NCBI GenBank assembly: GCA_900541725.1
Contig: UQLB01000001.1
Location: forward strand, 1 to 64,000
Length of the DNA: 64,000 nucleotides
DNA from: an uncultured Collinsella sp.
GTDB taxonomy: Bacteria; Actinomycetota; Coriobacteriia; Coriobacteriales; Coriobacteriaceae
Direction of reading: 5' to 3'
Shown here: positions 1 to 7,317 of the stretch, piece by piece
How the letters are laid out: each line of letters starts with the position of its first letter
Numbering within the stretch: the first letter of the stretch is position 1
Notes under the pieces: generated by a model
Seen by the model: only the letters and a program-made list of their open reading frames with translations
What the model was told of the DNA's origin: nothing
Databases searched by the model: none
Position numbers and translations under genes: made by a program

Positions 1-532
1 GGATTGGTCAAGATAGTTTGACTATTAGCGGCTAAAATCGCCCGGCGCTAACACTGTTATAGAGTCCTGGAAAGAAAGGGCCAAACCGAAGTGTCTGGCC
101 GGACGCCAATTGTCTGGGAACTGCTTCGGATTCGACCCTCTTTTACTTTCGCCCACTCGGTGGACTTCGGGTTTAATGCTTAGGGGCAGGGATTTAACAA
201 AGTGAAATTTTAATGAAAAGAAACCCAGCTGCCACAATTGCCATGGTGAGGGCTCGAATTGGCCATATAGATCTAAAATAGTCACGATACCTTCTCTTTT
301 GCTGGAACGATATATCTATACAAGGTTGTGAGCGGAAAACAAAAATACGTCGATTGCTATCCGACAAACGGGTCTGGAATTGCATTCTCCGGCATTTCGG
401 GGAGATTGATACACATGTACGAAAGGGAAACTATGTGGTGCGTTGGGTTGGAGCTGCTGCAGGCCCGATATGGATTGCGGTCTTGCGCCCCGATGTCCAA
501 ATAGGTTTCTCTCTCTAGACGGGAAGTTGCTC
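1..532. other. left edge of island, no supportable gene
   Basis: I see no convincing gene in this stretch. Short open frames exist on both strands, but none has a good ribosome binding site, recognisable domain or coding-like composition. Base composition is more A+T-rich than the core genome to the right. The region belongs to the integrated element whose other end lies outside the window. Confidence 0.4.
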
Positions 533-898
533 ATGGACGCCATATATGACGGAGATGACTGGGTCGATCATTATACTTGGCGCCTGGTCGGCTCGGATGA
601 CAATGGGGATGTGGTGTTTGATGGACTATGTCCAAAGCATCTCCATCCTTTTGTCTCGTCGTTAATTGAGAGTTCCGCTCGTGTTGCCCCCTACAGCTCG
701 GCATCGCTTCATGATACGGACGTTTTGAAGACCATAAGGGAGTCAATTGACGAGGGCACGATGAGCGGCCCGCTGTTTTCTCGGCTTGTGGGGCTAGATG
801 AGATTGGCTCGAAACGACTGCTTGCGGGCGAAAAGGTGGAACTCACTTATCGGTCGATGATTTCAATCCTGCGGCTAGCCGATGTTCTTCGCAAATAA
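533..898 (+). CDS. hypothetical protein, island-encoded
   Basis: This is a 121-residue acidic protein of unknown function. The ATG at 533 is preferred over an in-frame ATG at 443 because a GGGAAG ribosome binding site lies just upstream, and the first 30 codons of the longer frame are Cys/Pro/Arg-rich and look non-coding. The N-terminal half is rich in Asp and aromatic residues (DAIYDGDDWVDHYTW). The C-terminal 45 residues are predicted helical (SRLVGLDEIGSKRLLAGEK onward) and could form a small DNA-binding fold like those in antitoxins, but no family is recognisable. No partner gene is adjacent, so a toxin-antitoxin role cannot be claimed. It sits inside the tRNA-Pro-associated island. Confidence 0.5.
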   Translation: MDAIYDGDDWVDHYTWRLVGSDDNGDVVFDGLCPKHLHPFVSSLIESSARVAPYSSASLHDTDVLKTIRESIDEGTMSGPLFSRLVGLDEIGSKRLLAGEKVELTYRSMISILRLADVLRK

Positions 899-1036
899 AT
901 GAGGCTTCCATGGCCATGTGGCAGCTTGTCTCACCGATGGGTGGGAGCCGAGTACTTTTCGGACGATTTGCTTGGCCTCGGCGTAGTCTTGGACGGGATC
1001 TGCCGGATCATCGAAATCCTCGACGAGATATTTCAA
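875..1036 (-). CDS. possible small ORF (53 aa), unrecognised
   Basis: A 53-codon frame starts at a TTG at 1036 preceded by AAGAAGG at a workable distance. It would encode an acidic, helix-favouring peptide (KYLVEDFDDPADPVQDYAEA near the N-terminus). An in-frame stop lies just upstream, so it is not the tail of a longer frame. Its 3' end overlaps the plus-strand hypothetical gene by 24 bases. It could equally be a remnant of a decayed island gene. The amino-acid composition is natural, but I recognise no family. Confidence 0.25.
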   Translation of the reverse strand: MKYLVEDFDDPADPVQDYAEAKQIVRKVLGSHPSVRQAATWPWKPHLFAKNIG

Positions 1037-1092
1037 AGCGGCACCTTCTTAAACGGCGAACGTGACAGCGGTCCTCCCTGAATTCTATAAAA

Positions 1093-1317
1093 TCACGGCC
1101 TGACTTGGGCGGCGAATTGGCGGAGCTCGTCATCGTCCATATCGTCGAAGTGCGGCAACTACGCCAGCGCGGCCCTCTGCTCCATCAGGTACCTACCGCT
1201 CGGAGACCTGCGAATCGTCTGCAAGATGTCCTCGGGGGCGAGGGCTGGGAAATCCATGCCCTCGGGAGCGGCCAAAGAGATGGATTCACCTGCCCCTCCC
1301 ATGTGTTGGGACCTCAT
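1093..1317 (-). pseudogene. amber-interrupted small gene remnant
   Basis: On the minus strand a 74-codon frame begins at the ATG at 1317 and is broken by a TAG after residue 52. The frame then continues for 21 natural-looking codons (LPHFDDMDDDELRQFAAQVR) to a TGA at 1093. The part before the stop reads DILQTIRRSPSGRYLMEQRA. Both halves look like one soluble helical protein, and a CAG-to-TAG change would explain the break. The family is not recognised and the ribosome binding site is weak, so this is a tentative call. Confidence 0.25.
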
Positions 1318-1355
1318 TCAGGGCATCGGCTGCATCCGGCCTTTCGCATTCGCCG

Positions 1356-1400
1356 CCCGGCCCTCCGGTCCCGCCCGGCTCTCCGGTCCCGCCCGGCCGA
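1356..1400. repeat. short G+C-rich tandem repeat
   Basis: About two and a half copies of an 18-base unit containing CTCCGGTCCCGCCCGGC lie in non-coding island DNA. With so few copies it is probably slippage-derived. No function is implied. Confidence 0.5.
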
Positions 1401-1499
1401 CGGGTTTCCCATCTACGGCAAAACGATCGCACTTATAGATATGCATTCCCGGATTGGGAATATGTTTCAGCCCACGCGAGCAAAGCCTCGGCGTACTCC

Positions 1500-1556
1500 G
1501 TGGTATCTCCGCTGCGCGGCTTTGCACCCTGCAATGCCGCGCAGCGGAGATACCAC
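1500..1556. repeat. perfect 21-bp inverted repeat (hairpin)
   Basis: The arms 1500-1520 and 1536-1556 are perfect reverse complements starting GTGGTATCTCCGCTGC, with a 15-base centre that can itself pair (TTGCA/TGCAA). No T-tract follows on either strand, so it is not a standard terminator. It could be a transposon end remnant or a transcript-stabilising structure within the island. Confidence 0.7.
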
Positions 1557-1814
1557 CTGAGACGGATGTCGATGCATCGAACCCGAGACCGGGCGCTGCG
1601 GCGGGAAGCCTCTCGCACGGACAATCTGCTCGATCTTGCTGCACCCGTCTTAAAAGGTTAGACAAACTTTTAATCGTACGACATCCGTCGAACAGTCGGG
1701 GGTACACACCACTACAGAAGGCCCACGGAACGGGGGGCGAGATGGTCGGCGACGGGTTCAAGGCACTCTCCGGCCCCACGCTCCGCCAGGGAGGGCGTCG
1801 GGAGGGAGGCCGTA

Positions 1815-2270
1815 ATGGGTGAGAAGGACGAGCGGCCGGAGCGGGTGTTCCCCGGCAGGACAGACCCGTGGTTCATAGCGGCCATGGTGATTGTGGCGGG
1901 CGGTTTATCCGCGGCGTGTATCGCGTGTTTCCTGAGCTCGAGTCCCGCGCTCCTATGGGGCTGGCTCGCGCTGCTGCCCGTCCCGGCCCTCGTGGCCCTG
2001 GCCGCCCTTCCCGTCCGCAGCAACCGCCTCGAGCTCTACGGCGACCGCCTCGTCGTCGTGTACGCTGGGACGCGTTCGGTGATACCCTACGCCCACGTGC
2101 GGAGCGTCCGGCGCACCAGGACGCTCTGGGCGGGGACGGCCAACTCGCTCGACCGCGTCTACATCGAGGCGCCCTACGACGGCGACGCCATCGTCTCGGT
2201 GACCGACAACGATGCCCTCGTGGCGGAGCTGGGGCACAGGTGTGGCCTCGGGCCATACTCCCATTTTTGA
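1815..2270 (+). CDS. membrane protein with bacterial PH-like domain
   Basis: This 151-residue protein has a short charged N-terminus and two closely spaced hydrophobic segments (about residues 20-42 and 46-65). A soluble C-terminal part starts near SNRLELYGDRLVVVYAGTRS. The 'L..y.drl.v..g....ipy..v.sv' pattern with two membrane helices in front is characteristic of bacterial PH-domain proteins (DUF304/YdbS/YcxB-like), whose roles are mostly unknown. The ATG at 1815 follows a GGAGGGAGG ribosome binding site. It is more G+C-rich than the flanking island DNA and has no operon partner. The family call is moderate; no specific function is claimed. Confidence 0.6.
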   Translation: MGEKDERPERVFPGRTDPWFIAAMVIVAGGLSAACIACFLSSSPALLWGWLALLPVPALVALAALPVRSNRLELYGDRLVVVYAGTRSVIPYAHVRSVRRTRTLWAGTANSLDRVYIEAPYDGDAIVSVTDNDALVAELGHRCGLGPYSHF

Positions 2271-2413
2271 GAGAGGTGCCGTCGGGCCCCCCGAAAGCCG
2301 TCTGCATTTGCAGGCCTTTATTCGAAATCGGGCGGCGCGGCTGAAAATCCCCGGCCTGAACCGCGGGGCTTCATCTACATTCGCGCAGGCGTATTCACAA
2401 TCATAAACAGATA

Positions 2414-2447
2414 GGCACGGGCATCCGCGTTCGCGGAAACCCGTGCC
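2414..2447. terminator. hairpin between convergent genes
   Basis: An 8-bp stem (GGCACGGG/CCCGTGCC) encloses a second 6-bp stem (TCCGCG/CGCGGA). It lies between the PH-domain gene and the integrase, which converge here, and could end transcription from both sides. The T-tract is poor. Confidence 0.45.
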
Positions 2448-2506
2448 GCATTTGCGTCACCGAGATGACCGGGTAGAATATATCTGAACGCTATTCCACA
2501 TTCCCG

Positions 2507-2517
2507 TACTTGCGCTA
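2507..2517 (+). repeat. 11-mer TACTTGCGCTA, copy 1 (near int 3' end)
   Basis: TACTTGCGCTA occurs here downstream of int and again at 4227-4237 upstream of int. It might be an arm-type integrase site, but an 11-mer could recur by chance. Confidence 0.25.
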
Positions 2518-2546
2518 CGGATTTGGGAAAGCGCATGTCTCAGCCT

Positions 2547-4037
2547 CTACTCGACCACGGTCGCCTCGGTCGGGATGGCCCCCAGCACTGCCGCGTACTC
2601 GGTGGGGTAGAGGCGGCTTATCGTCTGAACGTCGCGGATGAGGACGTTGCGGTCGTCAGGCTCGGAGATGCCGTAGCCGAACGCCTCGAGCGTCTCGATC
2701 GCCTCGCGGATCTTCTGCTGGAACATGGGGCCGGGGTCCACCCTCAGGCCGAGGTAGCCTCGCCACAGGCTCGGCAACACGCGCAGCATGTTCTGGATCT
2801 TGGACATCGGCTCGATGTCGGCGTAGACGTTGAGCGTGACCATGGCGTCCTTGTGCCCGAAGATCGACTGCAGCGCCTTGATGTCGCCGCCGTGGCGGAT
2901 CCACTGCTTCGCGAAGGTGTGGCGCAGGCCGTGGAACGTGATCAGCTCGTCGTTGGTGCCCATGAGGCCGTTGGTCTCCGAGAACGTCTTGAACGCCCTG
3001 CGGATGTAACTGGTGGTGGCGAAGGAGCCGTCCGGCCGCGACACGACGTAGCTGTCCGCGAGGTCGCGCAGGCCGAGGGCCGATGCCTCCCGGAGCCTCT
3101 GCGAATCGATCTCGTGGATCTCTTTCAGGAAGGGGAGCAGGCCCACCGGGTCGACGGGGATCGTCCTCAAGTCGTGGTTCTTGGTGTCCTTGATGAAGGA
3201 GCCCCTGTCCTTGACGTAGGCCACCGAGTGCCTGACCGTGATGAGCCCCGACTCGAAGTCGACGTCACACCAGCGCAGGCCGCAGACCTCGCCGATGCGC
3301 ATCCCGGTGTGCAGGGCGAGCACGACCGCCCGCCTGAAGGTCGAGTCCGGCATCATCGAGGTCACCGAGTTGAGCTTCGGCACGAGGTCGGAGCGCAGCG
3401 CGTTCCTGGGCCTGGCAATGACCCTGGGCGCGAGGGCGCCGTCGAACGGGTTCCTCCCGATCGTGTCGTTGCTGCGCTTCAGCAGGACGGCGTAGAGCCG
3501 CTTGCCGAGCTTGAATGACTTGTTGAGCGTGTCCGGCGCCGTGCCCAGGGCGATCCTGCGCCTCGACCACGCGTTGACGTCGTCGGTCGTCACCTCATTC
3601 ACGGGGACCAGACCCAGCTCGTCTCGCTCGATGTGCAGGGCGCTGTAGTGGTAGTCGTCGCGGGTCGTCGGGGTGATCCTGTTCATCTCCAGGCAGAAGT
3701 CGATGAACTTCTCGAGCGCCTCGGAAAGCGGCAGCGCGGCGTAGTCATCCCGCTGTTCGGCGGGAAGCCCGGCGCCGATAGCGGCCCTCGCCTCCTCGGC
3801 CTCGGCGAGTTCCAGCTCGACCTCCGACCTGAATTCCGCGAGGACGCGCATCGCCGCCGCCTTTCCCCGCGCGCTCTGCTTCAGGCAGGGCACGCGGGTG
3901 TTCCTGGTCCTCTGGACCTTCTTCCCGGTCATCTCGTCGGCCACCGTCACGACAGCCTGCCATTTGCCCTTGTTCTTCCTCACGCCGCCGGCTCCGCATA
4001 CGCGTAAGGTTTTATTGCTGCATTTCTCGTTCTGCAT
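2547..4037 (-). CDS. int: tyrosine site-specific recombinase (island integrase)
   Basis: This 496-residue protein should catalyse integration and excision of the island at the adjacent tRNA-Pro site. The catalytic signature of tyrosine recombinases is visible: Arg247 in ALHTGMRIGEVCGLRW, the HxxR box His369/Arg372 in HGLRHTF, His395 in GHKD and nucleophile Tyr405 in TLNVYADI. An N-terminal basic, AP2-like arm-binding region (about 10-60) and a core-binding SAM-like domain (about 100-200) precede it. About 90 residues follow the nucleophile, a longer tail than usual. The gene reads away from the attachment site, which lies 250 bases upstream, as in many genomic islands. No excisionase gene is visible in the window. 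Confidence 0.93.
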   Translation of the reverse strand: MQNEKCSNKTLRVCGAGGVRKNKGKWQAVVTVADEMTGKKVQRTRNTRVPCLKQSARGKAAAMRVLAEFRSEVELELAEAEEARAAIGAGLPAEQRDDYAALPLSEALEKFIDFCLEMNRITPTTRDDYHYSALHIERDELGLVPVNEVTTDDVNAWSRRRIALGTAPDTLNKSFKLGKRLYAVLLKRSNDTIGRNPFDGALAPRVIARPRNALRSDLVPKLNSVTSMMPDSTFRRAVVLALHTGMRIGEVCGLRWCDVDFESGLITVRHSVAYVKDRGSFIKDTKNHDLRTIPVDPVGLLPFLKEIHEIDSQRLREASALGLRDLADSYVVSRPDGSFATTSYIRRAFKTFSETNGLMGTNDELITFHGLRHTFAKQWIRHGGDIKALQSIFGHKDAMVTLNVYADIEPMSKIQNMLRVLPSLWRGYLGLRVDPGPMFQQKIREAIETLEAFGYGISEPDDRNVLIRDVQTISRLYPTEYAAVLGAIPTEATVVE

Positions 4038-4220
4038 GTCTGCTCCTAAATCCGCAGTTGATTAGAAACAGGCGGGCCCACCTGCGGGAACCCGGAGAGG
4101 CGACGATTCGGGGCTCCTACCCCCGTTGATTAAATCATCGGCTGCACCGCGCTCCTCGAAGCCGAAAATATGCTATCTGGACAGACCGCGCTGAGCTGGT
4201 AAAATTTGCAAATGCGGAAA

Positions 4221-4246
4221 TGCGCTACTTGCGCTATCTGCGCGTG
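4221..4246 (+). promoter_or_regulatory. tandem TGCGC motifs upstream of int, possible arm-type sites
   Basis: Three closely spaced copies of TGCGCTA/TGCGCGT at a spacing of 9-10 bases lie between int and the attachment site. Short tandem motifs in this position are commonly integrase arm sites. This assignment rests on position and repetition only. Confidence 0.3.
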
Positions 4247-4287
4247 TTTTAACAAAATAAGCACAGGTCAGGGTCATTCTGACCTCG

Positions 4288-4332
4288 CTGGGGGTCAAGG
4301 GGTCGCTGGTTCGAATCCAGTCGTCCCGACCA
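4288..4332 (+). other. attachment site: displaced 3' half of tRNA-Pro(GGG)
   Basis: From 4288 the sequence matches the 3' half of a tRNA. The anticodon loop is CTGGGGG (anticodon GGG followed by G37, as in proline tRNAs), then comes the 3' anticodon strand. A T-arm at 4305-4321 has loop TTCGAAT, the acceptor strand CGTCCCG is at 4322-4328, A is the discriminator, and CCA is encoded at 4330-4332. The 5' half is missing: the bases in front do not pair with the anticodon or acceptor stems. This is the product expected when an island inserts into a tRNA gene and pushes the host 3' end aside. The intact tRNA should lie at the other end, left of position 1. Confidence 0.85.
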
Positions 4333-4341
4333 GAAGTTTGC

Positions 4342-4371
4342 AGGTCAGGCACCTAGTGCCTGACCTTTTTT
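4342..4371 (+). terminator. terminator of the original tRNA-Pro gene
   Basis: A perfect 11-bp stem (AGGTCAGGCAC/GTGCCTGACCT) with a CTA loop is followed by a run of T. It sits 10 bases after the tRNA 3' end and is evidently the tRNA terminator left with the displaced half. Confidence 0.9.
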
Positions 4372-4443
4372 GTTAAGAATCAATAAAGTAAGCAACGAAG
4401 AATCAACGGCTTTATTAATCGATACTTTCGCTCAACAAAAACT

Positions 4444-4498
4444 TGTACGTCACCCTCCAAATACGACAATTGATGACATGTTTGGAGGCTGACGTACA
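4444..4498. repeat. 18-bp fold-back repeat beside the island junction
   Basis: Arms at 4444-4461 (TGTACGTCACCCTCCAAA) and 4481-4498 are inverted copies with one mismatch around a 19-base A+T-rich centre. There is no T-tract. It lies between the tRNA-Pro remnant and the first core gene and could be an operator, a mobile-element scar or an end sequence. Confidence 0.7.
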
Positions 4499-4626
4499 CA
4501 AAAGCGATAGACATCCTGCCCGATACCGTCCTCCACATGTCTGGACTCTCTATGCTTACGCTGGATAGACATCGCCAGAACGGGTATAGTATCGAAAGTT
4601 TTGTCGTTTACCAGCGGGGGAGTCCT

Positions 4627-5331
4627 GTGGGCATCAAAAAGAAGATCAAAAAGGAGCTTATCGGCACTTCCGATTACCCGTCGAATAAGATCTTTACGAT
4701 CTCCAATTTCATCACCTTTACGCGCCTGATCCTCACCCTGGTATTTCTGTACCTGTTTGTGACGGACAACAACCGCGTCATCGCCATCGTTATCTACGCC
4801 GTTGCCGCCTCCACCGACTGGATGGACGGTCAGATCGCCCGCATGACTAAGACGGTCTCATGGCTCGGCAAGGTCATGGATCCCATTTGCGACCGTGCGC
4901 TGCTGTTCACCGGCGTCTTGGGGCTGGTGGTCCGCGGAGAGCTGCCCATCTGGGTCTGCGTGCTCATTATTGGCCGCGACATCTATCTGGGCATCGGCAC
5001 GCTTATCGTGCGCCATTATCACCGTCGCCCCATCGATGTTGTCTTCCCCGGAAAGATTGCCACAGCGCTGCTCATGACCGGCTTCTCGCTCATGCTGCTC
5101 GGGTTCCCCGTTATTGACGGCCTGCATCTTTTACCTTCAGCCCTTACGGCCTTCCCGGGCCTCAACGGAAGCTCGATGCCCCTCGGCATCTTCTTTGTGT
5201 ACGGCGGCGTGATCTTCTCCATGCTCACCGCTGTCATCTACTCCATTAAGGGCGGAGCGGCCATTAAACAGGCTCTCACGCATCCCGAGGACGAGGACAT
5301 CGACTTTCTGAACCCTGAAATCGAAGACTGA
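4627..5331 (+). CDS. CDP-alcohol phosphatidyltransferase family membrane protein
   Basis: This 234-residue membrane enzyme should transfer a phosphatidyl group from CDP-diacylglycerol to an alcohol in phospholipid synthesis. The signature D-x2-DG-x2-AR-x8-G-x3-D-x3-D is complete (DWMDGQIAR ... GKVMDPICDR), and five or six hydrophobic segments are visible. The GTG at 4627 is preferred because GGGGGAG lies directly upstream; an in-frame ATG at 4537 has no such site. A canonical pgsA is present at 25550-26188, so this is a second paralogue that could be a phosphatidylglycerophosphate, cardiolipin or inositol-type synthase. It is followed closely by the FHA gene and may be cotranscribed with it. 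Confidence 0.75.
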   Translation: MGIKKKIKKELIGTSDYPSNKIFTISNFITFTRLILTLVFLYLFVTDNNRVIAIVIYAVAASTDWMDGQIARMTKTVSWLGKVMDPICDRALLFTGVLGLVVRGELPIWVCVLIIGRDIYLGIGTLIVRHYHRRPIDVVFPGKIATALLMTGFSLMLLGFPVIDGLHLLPSALTAFPGLNGSSMPLGIFFVYGGVIFSMLTAVIYSIKGGAAIKQALTHPEDEDIDFLNPEIED

Positions 5332-5397
5332 TTCGTTGGGGTATGATTACGTACGGTTCATTATTTGCGGCACGTCCGCGATAAGTTAGGGGTTGTC

Positions 5398-5832
5398 ATG
5401 GACAACATGGTTAACAATATGCCTCAGAATGATAAGACTGCTGACGCTACCTGCGTATTCCGCGTGCCTTCAAGCGACGTCACCGTTCCCGACCTCATGG
5501 CCAACGTACGCATCACCGCCCCCGTTCTGTCCATCGTCAAGGGTCCGCAGACTGGTGCCGCTTTTGAGCTCGAGGATGACGTGACCACCATTGGCCGCGA
5601 TCCCGCGAACGGCATCTTCCTCAATGACATGACCGTTTCGCGCAGCCACGCGCGCATTATTCGCGAGGGCCTCGGCGCTCGCATCGAGGACTTGGGCTCG
5701 CTCAATGGCACCTGGGTCGACGGTGCCATCGTCAATGCAGCCCCGCTGCACGACGGTTCTTCCGTCCAGATCGGTACGTTTACGCTCATCTACCACGAGA
5801 GCACGCCGGAGCGCATCGAAACCGGTGAGTAG
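5398..5832 (+). CDS. garA: GarA/OdhI-like FHA-domain signalling protein
   Basis: This 144-residue protein has a flexible N-terminus and one forkhead-associated domain (about 45-135), which binds phosphothreonine peptides. The domain motifs are clear: IGRDP, FLNDMTVSRSHARI and DLGSLNGTWVDG. The N-terminal tract ATCVFRVP around Thr18 resembles the ETTSVFR phospho-acceptor of mycobacterial GarA and corynebacterial OdhI. In those proteins a Ser/Thr kinase phosphorylates the motif and it then folds back onto the FHA domain. The next gene is an FtsR/Rv1828-like MerR regulator, the same order as in other Actinobacteria, which supports orthology. The ATG at 5398 is favoured over 5365 by a GGGG stretch and typical length. 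The metabolic target here is unknown. Confidence 0.85.
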   Translation: MDNMVNNMPQNDKTADATCVFRVPSSDVTVPDLMANVRITAPVLSIVKGPQTGAAFELEDDVTTIGRDPANGIFLNDMTVSRSHARIIREGLGARIEDLGSLNGTWVDGAIVNAAPLHDGSSVQIGTFTLIYHESTPERIETGE

Positions 5833-5835
5833 GGC

Positions 5836-6714
5836 ATGGCCGAACGCAACTATCTGAGTATCGGCCAAGTCGTCAACCTACTTCGAGGCGCATACCCCGA
5901 TCTTTCGAACTCAAAAATTAGATTTCTAGAGGATGAGGGGCTCATTACCCCTCATCGTACGCCTAAGGGATACCGTCAGTACTCCAAGGAGGACGTTGAT
6001 CGCCTGGAGGTCATTCTGCACCTGCAGAAGACCCGCTATATGCCGCTCAACGTGATTAAGCAGCGCTTGGAAAACGCCACGGACCTGTCAACGCTCGCTT
6101 ACGAGGTGGGCTTGCTGTCCGATGTTCCGCTCAAGACGGAGCCCAAGGAGACTAAGCAAAAGCTGCATCCCATTGAGACCATTCCCGATATGCTGGGCGT
6201 CGAGATTTCGTTTATCCGCTCGCTCGCCGAGAACGACCTCATTCGCATCATCAAGAGTCCGCAGAATCGTGAGCTCGTCGATGGTCGCGATTTTCCAATC
6301 ATCCGCTACTGCTCCGAGCTGTCACGCTTCCATATCGAGCCCCGCAACCTGCGTCAGTACGTGTCTTCCGCCAACCGCGAGTCCTCGATGTTTGAGCAGG
6401 TGCTCGTGAGCATGCTCGGAATGGATACCTCCGATGACGAGCGCGACGCCAAGCTCGAGCGTGCGTTTAAGAAGCTTCACGACCTGACCGAGGGTGTGCA
6501 CACTGCGCTGCTCAAGAACCGCGTTTTTGAGTCGCTCAACGCCGTGGTCGAGGACGCCGACATTGATGCACTCGATGAGGAAATCGCTCGCTCCGAGTCC
6601 ACCAAGGCCAAAAACGAAGAAACTGCCGTGCCGGCTTCGCACGAGGATTCTCTCGTAAAGCCGCTCAAGGTCGTCGCCCCTTCGCAATCCGGCACCGTCA
6701 CCGCGGGCAAATAA
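5836..6714 (+). CDS. ftsR: MerR-family regulator, FtsR/Rv1828-like
   Basis: This 292-residue regulator has an N-terminal winged helix-turn-helix of the MerR type (about 5-75: YLSIGQVVNLLRGAYPDLSN, then FLEDEGLI and GYRQYS). A second helical region near 105-200 probably gives dimerisation or ligand sensing. The acidic C-terminus looks disordered. The pairing with the upstream GarA-like gene, 3 bases away, matches the odhI-ftsR arrangement of corynebacteria, where FtsR activates ftsZ. That role is known for the family and only inferred here. There are no MerR-type metal-binding cysteines. Confidence 0.85.
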   Translation: MAERNYLSIGQVVNLLRGAYPDLSNSKIRFLEDEGLITPHRTPKGYRQYSKEDVDRLEVILHLQKTRYMPLNVIKQRLENATDLSTLAYEVGLLSDVPLKTEPKETKQKLHPIETIPDMLGVEISFIRSLAENDLIRIIKSPQNRELVDGRDFPIIRYCSELSRFHIEPRNLRQYVSSANRESSMFEQVLVSMLGMDTSDDERDAKLERAFKKLHDLTEGVHTALLKNRVFESLNAVVEDADIDALDEEIARSESTKAKNEETAVPASHEDSLVKPLKVVAPSQSGTVTAGK

Positions 6715-6754
6715 CCGCTGCTGATATTTCGGCAACCCATTGAAAGGTCATGCA

Positions 6755-7285
6755 ATGTACGACTTCGAATCTCAAATCGTCGACATCCCCGACTATCCCG
6801 AGCCCGGAGTCATCTTTAAAGACATCACGCCGCTCTTTGGCAATCCCGAGGCGCTCAAAGCCATGACCGATACCCTCGCCGAGCACTTTGCCGGCATGGG
6901 AATCACCAAGGTCGTGGGTCCCGAGGCTCGCGGCTTTATGGTTGGCGTACCGGTGGCTGTGGCCCTTGGTGCCGGCTTTGTTCCCGCACGTAAACCGGGC
7001 AAGCTGCCGCGCGAGACCGTAAGCCAGAGCTACGAGCTCGAGTACGGCACCGATTCAATTGAGATCCATGCCGACGCTATCAGCTCTAAAGATACCGTGT
7101 TGATTCTGGACGACTTGGTCGCGACGGGCGGAACCGTCGAGGCAACAGGTAAACTGGTGCGAGATATGGGCGCAAAGCTTATCGGTTACGGTTGTATACT
7201 TGAGCTTGCGTTTCTCAACCCGCGCGAGAAGCTCACGCCGTCTGATGACGATGTGGAGCTCTTTAGCCTGGTGACGGTGGAGTAG
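6755..7285 (+). CDS. apt: adenine phosphoribosyltransferase
   Basis: The enzyme converts adenine and PRPP to AMP and pyrophosphate in purine salvage. At 176 residues the protein has the normal length. Family features are the N-terminal PDYPEPGVIFKDITPL, VGPEARGFM, RKPGKLP, and the PRPP-binding loop VLILDDLVATGGT. The ATG at 6755 is chosen because GAAAGG lies 7 bases before it; an in-frame TTG at 6740 overlaps that site. No stringent-response gene (relA) follows, unlike in many Firmicutes. Confidence 0.96.
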   Translation: MYDFESQIVDIPDYPEPGVIFKDITPLFGNPEALKAMTDTLAEHFAGMGITKVVGPEARGFMVGVPVAVALGAGFVPARKPGKLPRETVSQSYELEYGTDSIEIHADAISSKDTVLILDDLVATGGTVEATGKLVRDMGAKLIGYGCILELAFLNPREKLTPSDDDVELFSLVTVE

Positions 7286-7317
7286 CCGTTACCTTTAGTT
7301 ACTGGAAAGGAAGCTAC

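Larger units (their letters stand above)
899..1814. other. island region with decayed coding remnants and repeats
   Basis: No intact recognisable gene is present. The stretch holds a possible small minus-strand frame (875-1036), an amber-interrupted minus-strand frame (1093-1317), a short 18-base tandem repeat (about 1356-1400) and a perfect 21-bp hairpin (1500-1556). The pattern is typical of degraded mobile DNA. A good GGAGG ribosome binding site near 1801-1806 belongs to the next gene. Confidence 0.45.

Noticed and set aside
25..285. 86-codon minus-strand open frame at the left edge
   Set aside because: No ribosome binding site, no domain, mixed non-coding-like composition.
533..898. Antitoxin of a toxin-antitoxin pair
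   Set aside because: The helical C-terminus is suggestive, but no toxin-like gene is adjacent and no family motif is visible.
4265..4285. Second terminator hairpin (AGGTCAG/CTGACCT) before the tRNA remnant
   Set aside because: The stem is only 7 bp and no T-tract follows on either strand. It resembles the tRNA terminator stem but cannot be supported as a terminator.
4257..4332. Complete tRNA gene
   Set aside because: Only the 3' half fits a tRNA. The 5' acceptor, D-arm and 5' anticodon strand are missing, so it is an attachment-site remnant.
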